A DNA stretch of 64,000 nt from Piliocolobus tephrosceles (lineage: Eukaryota; Chordata; Mammalia; Primates; Cercopithecidae): the NCBI RefSeq assembly GCF_002776525.5, contig NC_045436.1, positions 98,471,057 to 98,535,056 on the forward strand, in the 5' to 3' direction. The translations under genes were made by a program, and so were the position numbers. How positions within the stretch are numbered: position 1 is the stretch's first letter; every line of letters starts with the position of its first letter. This document shows, in pieces, positions 46,516 through 57,909 of the stretch. The notes under the pieces are model-generated. The model was not told where the DNA came from. It searched no databases and saw nothing but the letters and a program-made list of their open reading frames with translations.

Positions 46516-46834
46516 TTTCTTTTCTTTCTTTCTTTTGTTTTTCTTTTGCTTTTTTGAGATGGAATCTTGCTCTGTCACCCAGGCTAGAGTGCAGTGGTGT
46601 GATCCCAGCTTACTGCAACCTCTGCATCCTGAGTTCAAGTGATTCCCCTGTCTCAGCCTCTTGAGTAGCTGGGATTACAGGCATCCACCACCACACATGG
46701 CTAATTCTTGTATTTTTCGTAGAGACGGGGTTTCACCATCTTGGCCCGGCTGGTCTGGAACTCCTGACCTGTGACCCACCCAACTCAGCCTCCCAAAATG
46801 CTGGGATTATAGGTGTGAGCCACTGTACCTGGCC
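46516..46834 (-). repeat. Alu nested in the L1
   Basis: Reverse Alu with a CT-rich tail. L1 homology resumes after a T-rich stretch at about 46861. Confidence 0.88.
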
Positions 46835-47348
46835 TTTTTCTTTTTCTCTTTCTTTTTTTTTAATGTGTATTTGTCTGGTTTGATATCAGGGCAATACTGG
46901 CCTCATAGATTGATTGTGGAAGTACTCCCTTCTTCTCTATTTTTTGGATTAGTTTGAGTAGGATTTGTATTTTTCCTTTAAATGTTTGGTAGACTTCAGC
47001 AGTGAAGACTTCAGGCCCCAGGCTTTTGTTTCCTGGAGGACTTTTTATTATGGCTTCAATCTCATTATTTGTTATTGGTCTGTTCAGGGTTTGGATTTCT
47101 TCCTGGTTCAGTCTTGGTAGGTTGTATATGTCTAGGAAATTATCCATTTTTTCTAGATTTTCCAATTTATTGTCATATAATTGTTTACAGTAGTCACTAA
47201 TAATCCTTTGAATTTCTGCAGTATCATTTGATAATGTTTCCTTTTTCATCTTTGATTTTATTTATTAGGATCTTGTGTCTTTTTTCGTAATCTGGCTAAT
47301 GTTTGTCAATTTTGCTTAACTTTTCAAAAAATCAAATTTTTGTTTCAT

Positions 47349-47352
<4 letters not shown>

Positions 47353-47400
<48 letters not shown>

Positions 47401-47678
47401 ATGGCGCCTTGCTCCGTCCCCCAGGCTGGAGTGCAGTGGCATGATCCTGGCTCACTGCAACCTCCACCTCCCAGGTTCAAGCAATTCTCCTGCCTCAGTC
47501 TTTCCAGTAGCTGGGACTACAGGCGCAAGCCACTATGTCTGGTTAATATTTGCATTTTTAGTAGAGAAGGGGTTTTGCCATTTTGACCAGGCTGGTCTCA
47601 AACTTCTGACCTCAGGTAGTCCACCCGCCTGAGCCTCCCAAAGTGCTGGGATTACAGGCGTGAGCCAGTGTGCCCCTC
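47353..47678 (-). repeat. Alu nested in the L1, with a 48-T tail
   Basis: A pure T run (47352-47399) precedes the Alu. Flanks tgtttcattgat (47341-47352) and tgcttcattgat (47681-47692) are the target duplication, one mismatch. Confidence 0.93.
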
Positions 47679-48644
47679 TTTGCTTCATTGATCTTTTGTA
47701 TTGTTTTCTTCATTTCAATTTTATTTATGCTCTGATCTTTATTATTTCTTTTCTTCTACTAATTTTGGGTTTGGTTTGCTCTTGTTTTTCCAGTTATTTA
47801 AGATGCATCACTAGCTTGTTTATTTGAAGTTTTTCTTCTTTTTTGATGTAGGCAGTTATAGTTATAAACTTTCTGCTTAGTACTGCTTTTGCTGTATTCC
47901 ATAGATTTTGGAATGTTGTACTTCCATTATTATTTGTTTCAAGAATTTTTTTAATTTCCTTCTTAATTTCTTTATTGACCCACCAAGTTTTCAAGAGCAT
48001 ATTGTGTAATTTCCATGTGTTTGTACAGTTTCCAAAATTCCTCTTATTATTGATTTTATTCGATTGTGGTCAGAGAAGATGCTTGATATTATTTTAAATT
48101 TTTTTAAGACTTGTTTTATAACCTAACATATGATCTATCCCTGACAATGATCCATGTGCTGAGGAAAAGAATATGTATTCTGCAGCCATTGGATGAAATG
48201 TTCTGTAAATATCTATTAGGTCCATTTAGCCTATGGTGCAGATTAATTCTGGTGTTTCTTTGTTGATTTTCTGTCTGAAAGATCTGTCCAATGCTGAAAA
48301 TGGGGTGTTGAAGTCTCCAGCTATTATTGTATTTTGATCTATCTCTCTTGTTAGCTCTAAAAATATTTGCTTTATATATCTGGGTGCATTCTCCAGTGTT
48401 GGGTGTTTATTTATTTACAATTGTTTCAGCCTCCTGCTGAATTTACCACTTTATCATTATATAGTGATCTTCTTTGTCTCTTCTTATAGTATTTGTCTTG
48501 AAATCTGTTTTGTCTGGTATAAATATAGCTAATCCTGCTCTTTTTTTTTTTTTTTTTGACTTTCATTAGCTTGGAATATCTTTTTTCATCCCTTCATTTT
48601 CAGTCTACGTGTGTCTTTATAGATGAAATGTGTTTTTTGCAGGC

Positions 48645-48653
48645 CAAGTTACA
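48645..48653. repeat. Right target-site duplication of the nested L1 (caagttaca)
   Basis: Partner of 34391-34399, 14.2 kb apart because of later insertions. Confidence 0.7.
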
Positions 48654-49934
48654 ATAATATCCTGTTGAATAAGTAAGATATTGATAGCTACAATATATAT
48701 ATTTCTATTTATTACTGGCTCTATTAGTAAATAATTGAAAACCAAATAGGAACATCAAGGCATCATAAAGGCAGAAACTCAAAGAAGCAGCTCCTCCTAA
48801 CCTTGCCCCCAGAGGTCTGAGGGAACAAAAAGAATATGTCGGAATTAGTAAAACTTGGAAATTTGAAGGTGGGAATTTGTGGGGCCAGGTCAGACGTCTT
48901 AGGAGGAGGATGCCGCTCAGCTATTGCTAGAGTCTTGGAGGAGGCTAGAGGGTACTGGTTCTGCAAGTGTTGGAATAGCTACGCACTGGAATGAGCAGCT
49001 GCCAGTGGAACTAACTGCAGTAGGAACCGGAAGCAGGTAGGAGCAAGTCCCCTCTCTCTTTTCTGGCAATGCAGTCTCTCTGTCTAGTGCCCTCTATTGA
49101 CAGATGTGACATAGAGCAGCCGGCAAAGCAGAAAGGTGATTTGAGATTTTGTGCTGAAGCACAATAAAGCTGAATGTGGAGGAGTGGGTTTGAAACAGAC
49201 ACCGCTTAATAATTGAAACAAGAAACATTAAAATCTTGTGAAGCATATCTGTTGGGTGGCATGGTGAAGGAACAACAAAAGATGACAGAATCAGGTTGGT
49301 AAGTGTCAGAGGAGGACACAGGAAGTTTTAAACAGTGTCAAGTGTTATGACTGAAGAAAGATCTTTGTTTTATGGTTGAGATTTGGCTGAGAGTGTTTAC
49401 ACAGTCACTGAAACAGATGCTAGGGTATAATCAAGTAGATGGAGTACTTATTGACTACTCTTTCAAAACTTTGGAAACAGGAGGAAGGAGGGAGAGGAAA
49501 GAATAACCTGAAAAAGCAGGGTTAAAAAAAAGTGATTCTTATTTGAATAGGGGAAAGAGAACTGATAAAGCATTTCCTTAAAAAGAAGAGATGCTCTTTT
49601 ATAATTAAGGAAAACAATGGGTGAAGTTACGAGGAAAATAAGAAAGTAGAAAGAGGGTTTGTAGGATAATTGTAACCAAATCATAAGGTAAATGATAAAG
49701 TATTCTGCTGAGAATGAATGTGGCTGGTGTGGGATTGGAACCCAGGAGAGTGAAGCTGATTCACAACACTTCATGTGTAGAATTTAATAGGGACAGAAAC
49801 ATTTCACACCAGAGACTGTAAGAGTCTAACAAAATGATTCGAGAAACATCTGAGCCAAAGTCAGGAGTAAGAATTATAAACCCTTTGATGCATGTGCATG
49901 TTTCTGTCTCCAGTTTTGTCTTCTAGCCCATAGT
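48654..49934. other. Intergenic sequence, nothing firmly recognised
   Basis: A stretch at 49060-49200 (gcagtctctctgtctagtgc and following) looks like an old dispersed repeat I cannot name. No gene. Confidence 0.4.
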
Positions 49935-50165
49935 TTTCCAATTGCAGTATTACTGACATTTTGGACCAAATAATTCATTATTTGTGGTGTGAGGCCATTG
50001 TGTGCATTGTAGGATGTTTAGCTTCATCCCTGTCCTCTACTCATTAAATCCAAGTAGGAATGCCCTCCCACTCCCCGACCCCCATACTATACTGGCCATC
50101 AAAAATGTCTCCAAACATTGTCAGATGTGCTGTGGAGGAAAAATTACCCTTGGTTGAGAACAACC
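49935..50165 (-). mobile_element. MER5A-type hAT-Charlie fossil, reverse orientation
   Basis: 'gcattgtaggatgtttagc', 'caaaaatgtctccaaacatt' and 'ccttggttgagaacaacca' are the reverse complement of the MER5A pattern seen at 2664-2897. Confidence 0.75.
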
Positions 50166-50367
50166 ACTCCAACACCATGAGAATCACCAAGGCTTTGCTG
50201 ATTTCTTTGCTCCCAGCACAGTTCTATCTCTAAGCAAAGCCCATATTCTCAGTCTCTTGCCCTTCTTTGGAATCTTGGCACCACCTGGCCCTAGTTGATT
50301 GAACACTTCTTAGCTTTACTAGTACTCCTTTGTCGGAGCTTTCATTTCTGCTGAAACATATCCCCTT

Positions 50368-50706
50368 TGATATGATTTGGTTCTGTGTCCCCACACAAAT
50401 CTCATGTTGAATTGCAAGGTGAGAGGTAATCGAATCATGGGAGTGGACCTCCCTCTTGCTGTTCTCATGATAGAGTTCCCACAAGATCTGGTTGTTTGAA
50501 ACTGTGCAGCACTTCCCCTTCACTCTTTGTCTCTCCTCTGCCACCATATGAAGATGTGCTTGCTCCCCCTTCACCTTCAGCCGTGACTGTAGATTTCCTG
50601 AGGCCTCCCCAGCCATGTGGAACTGTAAGCCAATTAAACCTTTTATCTTCATAAATCACTCAGTCTCAGCTAGTTCTTTATAGCTGTGTGAGAATGGACT
50701 AATACA
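50368..50706 (+). mobile_element. THE1/MST-type (MaLR) solo LTR
   Basis: Starts TGATATGATTTGGTTCTGTG, contains ggtaatcgaatcatggga and cctccccagccatgtggaac, and ends gaatggactaataca. Flanking ccctt (50363-50367) and cccta (50707-50711) fit a 5-bp target duplication with one change. Confidence 0.92.
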
Positions 50707-50796
50707 CCCTAATATCCAGAAACAGAATTTCAAAGAACTTTTTAAAGTTATTCATTTCTTTAGTTCTCCTTTTTTTTTTTTTTTTTTAATCTAACC

Positions 50797-50992
50797 AAGG
50801 GGTTAGCAAACTGCAAGCTAGGGGCCAAATATAGCTGTTACCTCTTTTTGAAATAACGTTTTATTGCAATACATTCACACCCATTCATTCACATATTACT
50901 TATGGCAACTTTTGCACTAAGACCACAGAGTAGTTTCCATGGAGACCATATGACCCCTGGGCCATAGTTTTCAAATGTTTGCTCTAGACCTT
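50797..50992 (-). mobile_element. Non-autonomous hAT-like fossil, same family as 13973-14296
   Basis: 'ggttagcaaactgcaagc', 'aacgttttattgcaatacat' and 'catatgacccctgggccata' are the opposite-strand pattern of the copy at 14 kb. Confidence 0.55.
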
Positions 50993-53316
50993 AAACACTT
51001 TAAAAGAACCAAGAATTTGTATCTACAGTATCTAATATATTGACTTCATATTTAAATTTTATTAGATTTATCTAAAAATATATATTGAACTTAATTGTTT
51101 TCTTTCAAATGACTAGATACAATGAAAGATCTTACTGTATCTGCCTGTATTATTGTGTTTTGGGTGAGCCAAATGCTGTGGTTAAAAAATAATGCCAAAG
51201 GGTTTAGTTTTACGATTATAGAGATAATTCCTTGTGGTTCCTATGAGTTTCTTTCTTTCTTTTTATTTTTCAGTCTTAGACTGCCCCTCTAACCTTTACT
51301 ACCTTGTTGCAAAAGTGTAATTATTTGTTACAAAGAGAATAGGACATAGTGAATGAATTCTTCAGTACAAATCAGTCATGCCTACTGATTTAAAAACTCA
51401 GTATATTTATTAAAAGTGGTTACTTATTCATCTTTTCCCATGTATCTTTTTTACATTAAACATGTTATATGTTGTTTGACCTTCTTCTGAAAAAATGTAA
51501 TTTATAATTTATATTTGATATCTTTTATAATTTTGTGCTAGACAATAAGAATTTTTTCTATTTAGTTTCTTTCAGAAGCAGATAGCCTTCAAATTGTTAC
51601 CCTTTTCTACTCCTTTATTCATAGGCAAGAATGAGGTAGAGGCAATTAGTATAATTGTATGTCACAAATAGGCTCAAAAACCAAGGAAAAGAAATTATTT
51701 ATAAGCTCACAGTTGCTGAGATTAGTTGTCCTTGTGCTAAAGTAATATTTGTGTACCTGTCTGCCAATACAATACAGGGGTTGTCTGTATACTTCCACTT
51801 CAAAATCTTAGAATTTTTTTTTTTTGATGAGTAATCAAACTGGAAACATCTTATAATTTTTAATAATGATTTGTTCTACTAATCTTTAATGATGAACATC
51901 ATTAGTCAGACATTATCCTGAACTCATCTGTATCTTGAATGTTATGTGTGTATATTTGTCTTTCCATTAATTCTGTGACAAAAGCACATTTAGCATGCTA
52001 TAAATCCTACTAGTGTTTAAATAAAAATTACTTGAAACTCTGAAACAGTGTTATTTTATGGTTTTGGGTTGCCACTGTACCTGGGTAGTCTCCATTATTT
52101 ATTTATTTGTCTCCTGAAGGCTATTGGTAATCCTTAATAATTTATATGCCAGGAGTTCCTTGGTCAAAACAGTTTTCTCAAAAATCTAGTTTGTTTTTCA
52201 AATGAACACTGTTCTTAGTAGAAAGCATGCCTCTGCTTTATTAGATCTAAAGCAAAGTACCTTGCATCATTCCAACATCTGGAGTTCATTTATTATTAAG
52301 GCAGGATAAGATGAATTTGGAAAATATGAAGTAAAATCAGTTTCAATGATCATTATCTGATTGTGTTTTTGGACTGAACATTTCCCTCCAGTCAGTCTCT
52401 GTCATGTTTAACTTTAAATAAAAACATGTACTTCATAGGAAAAGAAGTTGCAGTGACCTAATCTACTCCTCCCCTCCTTTCATTAAAAAAAAAAAACAAA
52501 AAACTACGTAGTTAATGAAAAATATTGGAGTAAGGGACAAAATCTTATTTAAATTTTTTGCGCAATCATTCTGTTGAATTTTACATATTAAAAAAAACTA
52601 GATACTCTTGTTAAAACATTGTATTTCTCCAAAACTATAACACACCTGGTCTAGATTTTATTGCTTTTCAAATTGATTTTCTAAATTTGGGTGATTATTG
52701 GATTTTTAAACATGCATTCATAAATCATATATATAAGAAACAATGTATCTCACATATTTCACCTGTGAATTAAATTTTCTTATAATAATAACATTACATT
52801 TTAAAATTGTCAATTTGTGCAAATTTTCATGTAGGTTAATGTATGCCTTTCAAAAAATTTTTACTTTTTTTGAAATTTTATAAATATTTGGCAGAACAGA
52901 TTACTTTTTCAATAAAAATAGTAATAGGAAGACTATAACTAGAAATAATGAAATGAGATCTGGAAGTTGTACTTTGAATGACAGGCAAACTTTTCCTTTT
53001 AGATGCTGGTGTAATTACCCAAGTTAGAAAGAAGGAAAATGGAAGGAAATACTTTATTTAAGGCCAGATTTGGCAAAGTGCTAGAAAACAAAATACAGGA
53101 AAATACCCTGAATATGTTGCTAGGAAAATGGCCTAAGTGACCTCCTTTTACCTTTTGTGGACAGGGGCGCTTAAGAGTCTGGCTTGCTTTCCCACTGATT
53201 CCAGCACGACATCAGAAGATGTGCTTGCCTGGCTGTCTGTTGTCGTGTCTTCCCAGAAAGTTTAGCAAATGACACTTGGTGGGGCTTAATGTTTATAAGC
53301 ACTTTAGGATTGCAAA
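50993..53316. other. AT-rich intergenic sequence, nothing recognised
   Basis: 2.3 kb with short poly-A/T runs. No exon, RNA gene or confident repeat. Confidence 0.45.
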
Positions 53317-53328
53317 AAGAAAATTATT

Positions 53329-53628
53329 GTTACTATTATTATTATTTTTGAGACAGAGTTAAGCTCTTGTTGCCCAGGCTGGAGTGCAATGGTGCTATCT
53401 CAGCTCACTGCGTCCTCTGCCTCCCAGGTTCAAGCGATTCTCCTGACTTAGACTCCTGAGTAGCTGGTACTACAGGAACAGCCACCATACCCGGCTAATT
53501 TTTGTATTTTTAGTAGAGAAGGGGTTTCTCCTTGTTGGTCAGGCTGGTCTCAAACTCCTGACCTCAGGTGATGTGCCCACCTTGGCATCCCAAAGTGCTG
53601 AGATTACATGAGCCACAGCACCTGGCCT
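53329..53628 (-). repeat. AluS with target duplication
   Basis: Flanked by aagaaaattatt (53317-53328 and 53629-53640). The tail contains (ATT)n. Confidence 0.92.
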
Positions 53629-53640
53629 AAGAAAATTATT

Positions 53641-54675
53641 TTTAGAAGTGTAAGAATTATTGTTTTTTGTCACTCTACTTGTCAGTCAATAAAAGTTGAA
53701 ATCTGGAAATACAAAATTTAAACCAGATTTAATATGTGCATTTAAGCCTGCATTTAGTGTTTCCATTTAATTCAATTTGATTCTATGCAATTTCATTTCA
53801 TGCATATTCACTGAGGGGCCATGATTGCATTCAGTTAACTCAAAACCTGAGGCCTGTAAAATTGGTTCACTGGCCATGTTGGAAGTTCAAGAGGTTCCTC
53901 TACTTGAAGGGCAGGAAAAAACACTCCCAAGTTCTTATCTGGTTTAGCAATTTCATTAAGCCTGGATATACAATACAGTGGAAAAAACTTACAACTGGGA
54001 GACAGGACAGCTGATTTTTCAGCAAATATTTTTGAGCTCCTAGTAGGTTTCAGGCACCATTCTAAATGCTGGGGATTAAGAGAGCTGAAACGAAATCCCA
54101 GCCATGGTTACCTTGCTCATTTCATAATTCTGTTCAAAGGTATGATGTTTCTACAAATTCTTGGTTCTGTGAGAAACGTACGAGTGAATGAGAAACATTC
54201 TGCTTCAAAAAGTGGTATCACTACAAATAACAACAACAATAACAACAGAAATAAACGGAATACCTCCAGTATTCCAGCACGGTGTGAGCATTGACTTTCC
54301 TGATCTATTGGCAGACTCAGGCCTAATTCCCAAGCCTGCTACAGAGTTGTGAGGAGTAATGAAACCTGGTCAGCTGAACACTTACTCTTCAAACTCAGTG
54401 GTGGCTGATTTACTCTGTCTGCTCAGTGCCTGCTGGCTGCCTTGTAATAATTAGCAATTTTCTAGGAAATTCCTCACTTTTGAGGGAAGCCTGCTGCACT
54501 AATCTGCAAGGAAAAGTCATTTCCTTCCAGAAACTCTCAGCTGCTAGCTTGGAATCCTTCCCCCTTCAGAGGCAGCTTTGTTTCTATCCAGGGAGGACCA
54601 TTTGAGATAGCAAAGGGAGGGTTTAAGGAAAGATTTATTAAGCAGTTGTTATATGTCAGGAACTTGTTTAAAAAG
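53641..54675. other. Intergenic sequence with an L2 end and a (CAA)n tract
   Basis: L2 3' wording (cctagtaggtttcaggcacc, aaatgctggggattaaga) at about 54018-54110 and a CAA-rich run at 54222-54250. The remainder is unrecognised. Confidence 0.5.
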
Positions 54676-54683
54676 CAGATGTT

Positions 54684-55185
54684 CCACATTTTCTTTATCC
54701 AATCTATCGCTGATGGGCATTTGGGTTGGTTCCAAGTCTTTGCTATTGTGAATAGTGCTGCAATGAACATACACGTCCATGTGTCTTTATAGTAGAATGA
54801 TTTATATTCCTTTGGGTATATACCCAGTAATGGGACTGCTGGGTCAAATGGCATTTCTGGTTCTAGATTTCTGAGGTATTGCCACACTGTCTTCCACAAT
54901 GGTTGAACTCATTTACATTCCCACCAACAGTGTGAAAGCATTCTTATTTCTCCACAGCCTTGCCAGCATCTGTTGTTTCTTGACTTTTTAATAATCACCA
55001 TTCTGGCTGAAGGGGCTATGGGGGAGGGAGAGTATCAGGATAAACAGCTAACGATGCAGGGCTTAATACCTAGGTGGTAGCTTGACAGGTGCAGCAAACC
55101 ACCATGGCACATGTTTACTAATGTAGCAAACCTGCACATCCTGAGCAAGTATCCCAAAACTTAAAATAAAACTTTTTAAAAAAAT
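54684..55185. mobile_element. L1PA insertion with 5' inversion
   Basis: 54684-55012 is L1 ORF2/3' sequence on the minus strand (the frame at 54899-54537 reads ...MFIAALFTIAKTWNQPKCPS). At about 55013 it switches to L1 3'UTR on the plus strand, ending in an A-rich tail at 55185. cagatgtt flanks both sides (54676-54683 and 55186-55193). A head-to-head join inside one duplication is the signature of twin-primed L1 insertion. Confidence 0.88.
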
Positions 55186-55193
55186 CAGATGTT

Positions 55194-55544
55194 TAAAAAA
55201 TCTTATTTATCACTCACAGCAAGCTCAAAAGAGAATACCAAGGTTCAGAAGACAAGTGACAACCAGGACTGTGCAGAAATTAGCAGCAGAGCTAGGGTTT
55301 GAATTCATGCCAAGCCTTGGCTCTCGCACCTACCTGTCCTACCTCTGGAAAGAATATATACTCAGCATCTTCTTTGGTCAAAATATTTTTATGATTTAAA
55401 TTTATAACAACCACTAATAGTGCATCAACACCAAACAGGTCAAATGTCACCTCCACATGACAGAGAGATTTTCTTGGAGTAGTCAACCTTCCTCTACCAC
55501 ATCCCTCCCCACAACTTCGTATCTTTCTTTTTCTTTTTTCTTTT
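55194..55544. other. Intergenic sequence, nothing recognised
   Basis: No feature except a CT-rich lead-in to the deleted Alu. Confidence 0.4.
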
Positions 55545-55633
55545 CCTTTTTTTTTTTTTTGTTTTTTTTAGACGAAGTCTTGCTCTGTCACCCAAAGTGC
55601 TGGAATTACAGGTGTGACCCACAGTGCCTAGCC
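55545..55633 (-). repeat. Alu reduced to its two ends
   Basis: A T tract and 'gacgaagtcttgctctgtca' join directly to 'ccaaagtgctggaattacag', losing about 220 internal bases. Confidence 0.85.
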
Positions 55634-55649
55634 TCTTTTCTTTTTCTTT

Positions 55650-55872
55650 AAAGAATTTTTTCCAGATCCTGCATATACCATGTCTTTATTTTTCTTCACA
55701 GCATTTGCCACCATGTGAGAAAACATAGGGTTATTTGTATTTCTCGTCTGTTCTGCCAACTGGAATATGTGCTTATAGGAGATTTGGACCTTGTCTCACT
55801 TGTTAATTTCTACAACCCTTGTGCCTAGGACAGTGCCTGAAATAAATAATAAACAATTGTTAAGTGAATGAC
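55650..55872 (+). repeat. L2 3' end
   Basis: 'cttgtgcctaggacagtgcc' and 'tgaaataaataataaacaat' are L2 terminal wording. Confidence 0.6.
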
Positions 55873-56097
55873 TGGGTCAAAGCAGGTTTCTGAAGGCAGA
55901 GTAAATAGCAAGCCTATGACCCCTTGAGAGCACAGTATGGTTTAGTCTGGAAAACATCTTTCAGTGCAACAAATGTAGCAATTTGTATCATGCTTTTGCC
56001 TTAATCAGCTAAAAGTGATTCCCAATTTAAGAAATTTGGCTGTGATATAAAGCTTACTTGGGAATGCATTGGCATCATTTATTTTACTTATTGGGCA

Positions 56098-57909
56098 TTT
56101 TTTTTCTTTGCATAAATGAATGGGTTACAAGTGTAATTTTGTTATATGCAGAGACTATGCAGTGGCAAAGTCAGGGTTTTTAAGGTATCCATCATCTGAA
56201 TAATATACATTGTACCTGTTAGAGAAACAGGAACATAGGAGAGCCAGGGTGACACTATTTTAAAATCAACTTTGTCTTAAAACAAGCAAGGCACATTCCT
56301 TGCCAGTCACAACCCATGGTCATAAGATGTTTATGGCTTAAGAAGCAGCTTAAAAATACCTGCAAGGACAAACTCCTATGACAACAAAAAAAGTATACAG
56401 ATGCCCTGATACTGCATAATAATGCATGTTTTTAAAATGACTACAGTCATGATTTGATGTACTTACTCATTAAAATGGCATTAATAGTTTTTTTTAAGTT
56501 AGCAAAATAATAAATTTTGGCATGCTGTCAGCCCACCCACATGCAGAAGTAGATTAGCTTTTACGTAGATATAAGAAAAACTTAAAACAAAGACCAGGCA
56601 TTCCTCCTCTTGCTTTCTGAGGATGCCCTACTCTGTATCTGAGTACCTTTCAGTGAACTATCTTTCCTCATTGCACTCCGAGACACCTTGAATTCCTTCC
56701 TTCATGAGATCCAAGAACTCTCTCTTGTGATTCGGATCATACCCCTTTTTCTGGTGACATACCCATTAAGTAATTTCTCATCATCCACCCCCTCTCACAC
56801 ACTCCCCCTTTTGAGTCTCCATTATCTATCATTCCACACTCTATGTCCATGTGTACACATTATTTAGCTCCCACCTATAAGTAAGAACATGCAGTATTTG
56901 TCTTTCTGTCTGAGTTGTTTCACTTGAGATAATGGCCTCCAGTTCCATTCATGTTGCTGTAAAAGACATAATTTCACTCTTTTTTATGGCTCAATAGTAT
57001 TTCATCGTGTGTGTATACACACACGCATACACACACATTTTCTTTCTCCAGTCATTCCAATCATCCATGAAAGGACATTTAGGTTGATTCCATATACTTG
57101 CTATTGTGAATAGTGCTGCAATAAACACACAGGTGCAGGTATCTTTTTGATATAATAATTTCTTTTCCTTTGGGCAGATATAGTGGGAGTGCTGGATCAA
57201 ACAGTAGTTCTAATTTTAGCTCTTTGAGAAATCTCCATACTGTTTTTCATAGAGGTTGTACTAATTTACATTTTCACCAACAGTGTATAAGTGTTTCCTG
57301 TTCTCCACATTCTTCCAATACCTGTATTTTTTTTTTTTTTTGTCTTTCTAATAATAGCCATTCTGATTCATGTAAGATGATATCTTATTGTGGCTTTAAT
57401 TTGCATTTCCCTGATTATCAGTGATGTGTAGCATATTTCATATGCCTATTGGCTATTTGTATGTCTTCTTTTGAAAAATGTCTATTCATACCCTTTGCCT
57501 ATTTTTAAATGGGATTATTATTATTATTTGCTATTGTTTTTGAGTTGTGTTCCTTGTAGATTCTAAATATTAGTCCTTTGTTGGATATATGGTTTGCCAA
57601 TATTTTCTCCCATTCTGCAGGTTGTCTGTTCACTTTTTTCTTTTACTGTGCAGAAGCTTTTTAGTTGAATTAAGTCCCATTTGTCTATTTTTGTTTTTGT
57701 TGCCTGTGCTTTTGAGGTCTCAGTCGTGAATTCTTTGCCTAGTTTAATATTCAGAAGAGTTTTTTTCTAGGGTTTCTTCTGCATTTTTATAGTTTCAGGT
57801 CTTTAATTCATCTTGAGTTGATTTTCATATATGGTAAGAGAGTCCAGTCTCATTCTTCTGCATATGGCAATCCAATTTTCCCACCACCTTTTATTAAAAA
57901 GAGTGTCCT
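56098..57909 (-). mobile_element. Older L1 3' part, interrupted by a solo LTR and broken by a younger L1
   Basis: Reverse-strand L1 3'UTR (56098-56216 and 56760 onward) then decayed ORF2 (the frame at 57200-56991 contains FIAALFTIASIWNQPKCPF). It stops at 57909, where the plus-strand L1PA starts, and presumably resumes beyond the window. Confidence 0.85.
56217..56759 (+). mobile_element. ERV1-like solo LTR nested in the L1
   Basis: Starts TGTTAGAGAAACAGG and ends TTTTTCTGGTGACA, flanked by tacc (56213-56216 and 56760-56763). L1 3'UTR homology is continuous across it. 'gagatccaagaactctctct' near the 3' end is typical of several class I LTRs. The family is not assigned. Confidence 0.75.

Larger units (their letters stand above)
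34400..48644 (-). mobile_element. One 5'-truncated L1 expanded by seven nested insertions
   Basis: L1 sequence on the minus strand runs from its 3'UTR (34400) through ORF2 to a truncation in the endonuclease region (48644). The L1 segments are 34400-35389, 36000-36319, 36639-37042, 37559-38164, 46203-46515, 46835-47352 and 47679-48644, about 4.2 kb in total, with 35705-35711 between two Alus. The outer ends carry caagttaca at 34391-34399 and 48645-48653, consistent with a target duplication of one insertion. Decayed ORF2 pieces are readable: reverse transcriptase at 46234-46419 (ISIDAEKAFD), the preceding region at 46860-47249 (YNLPRLNQEEIQTLNRPIT) and an upstream part at 47794-48000. The 3'UTR and ORF2 wording suggest an older primate L1 (L1PB/L1MA grade). 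No intact frame remains. Confidence 0.85.

Noticed and set aside
10900..57900. A host gene or RNA gene in the region right of the promoter
   Set aside because: All coding-like signals trace to Alu, L1 or retroviral sequence; no tRNA, snRNA or splice-bounded unique coding exon was recognised by eye, though weakly conserved non-coding exons would be missed.
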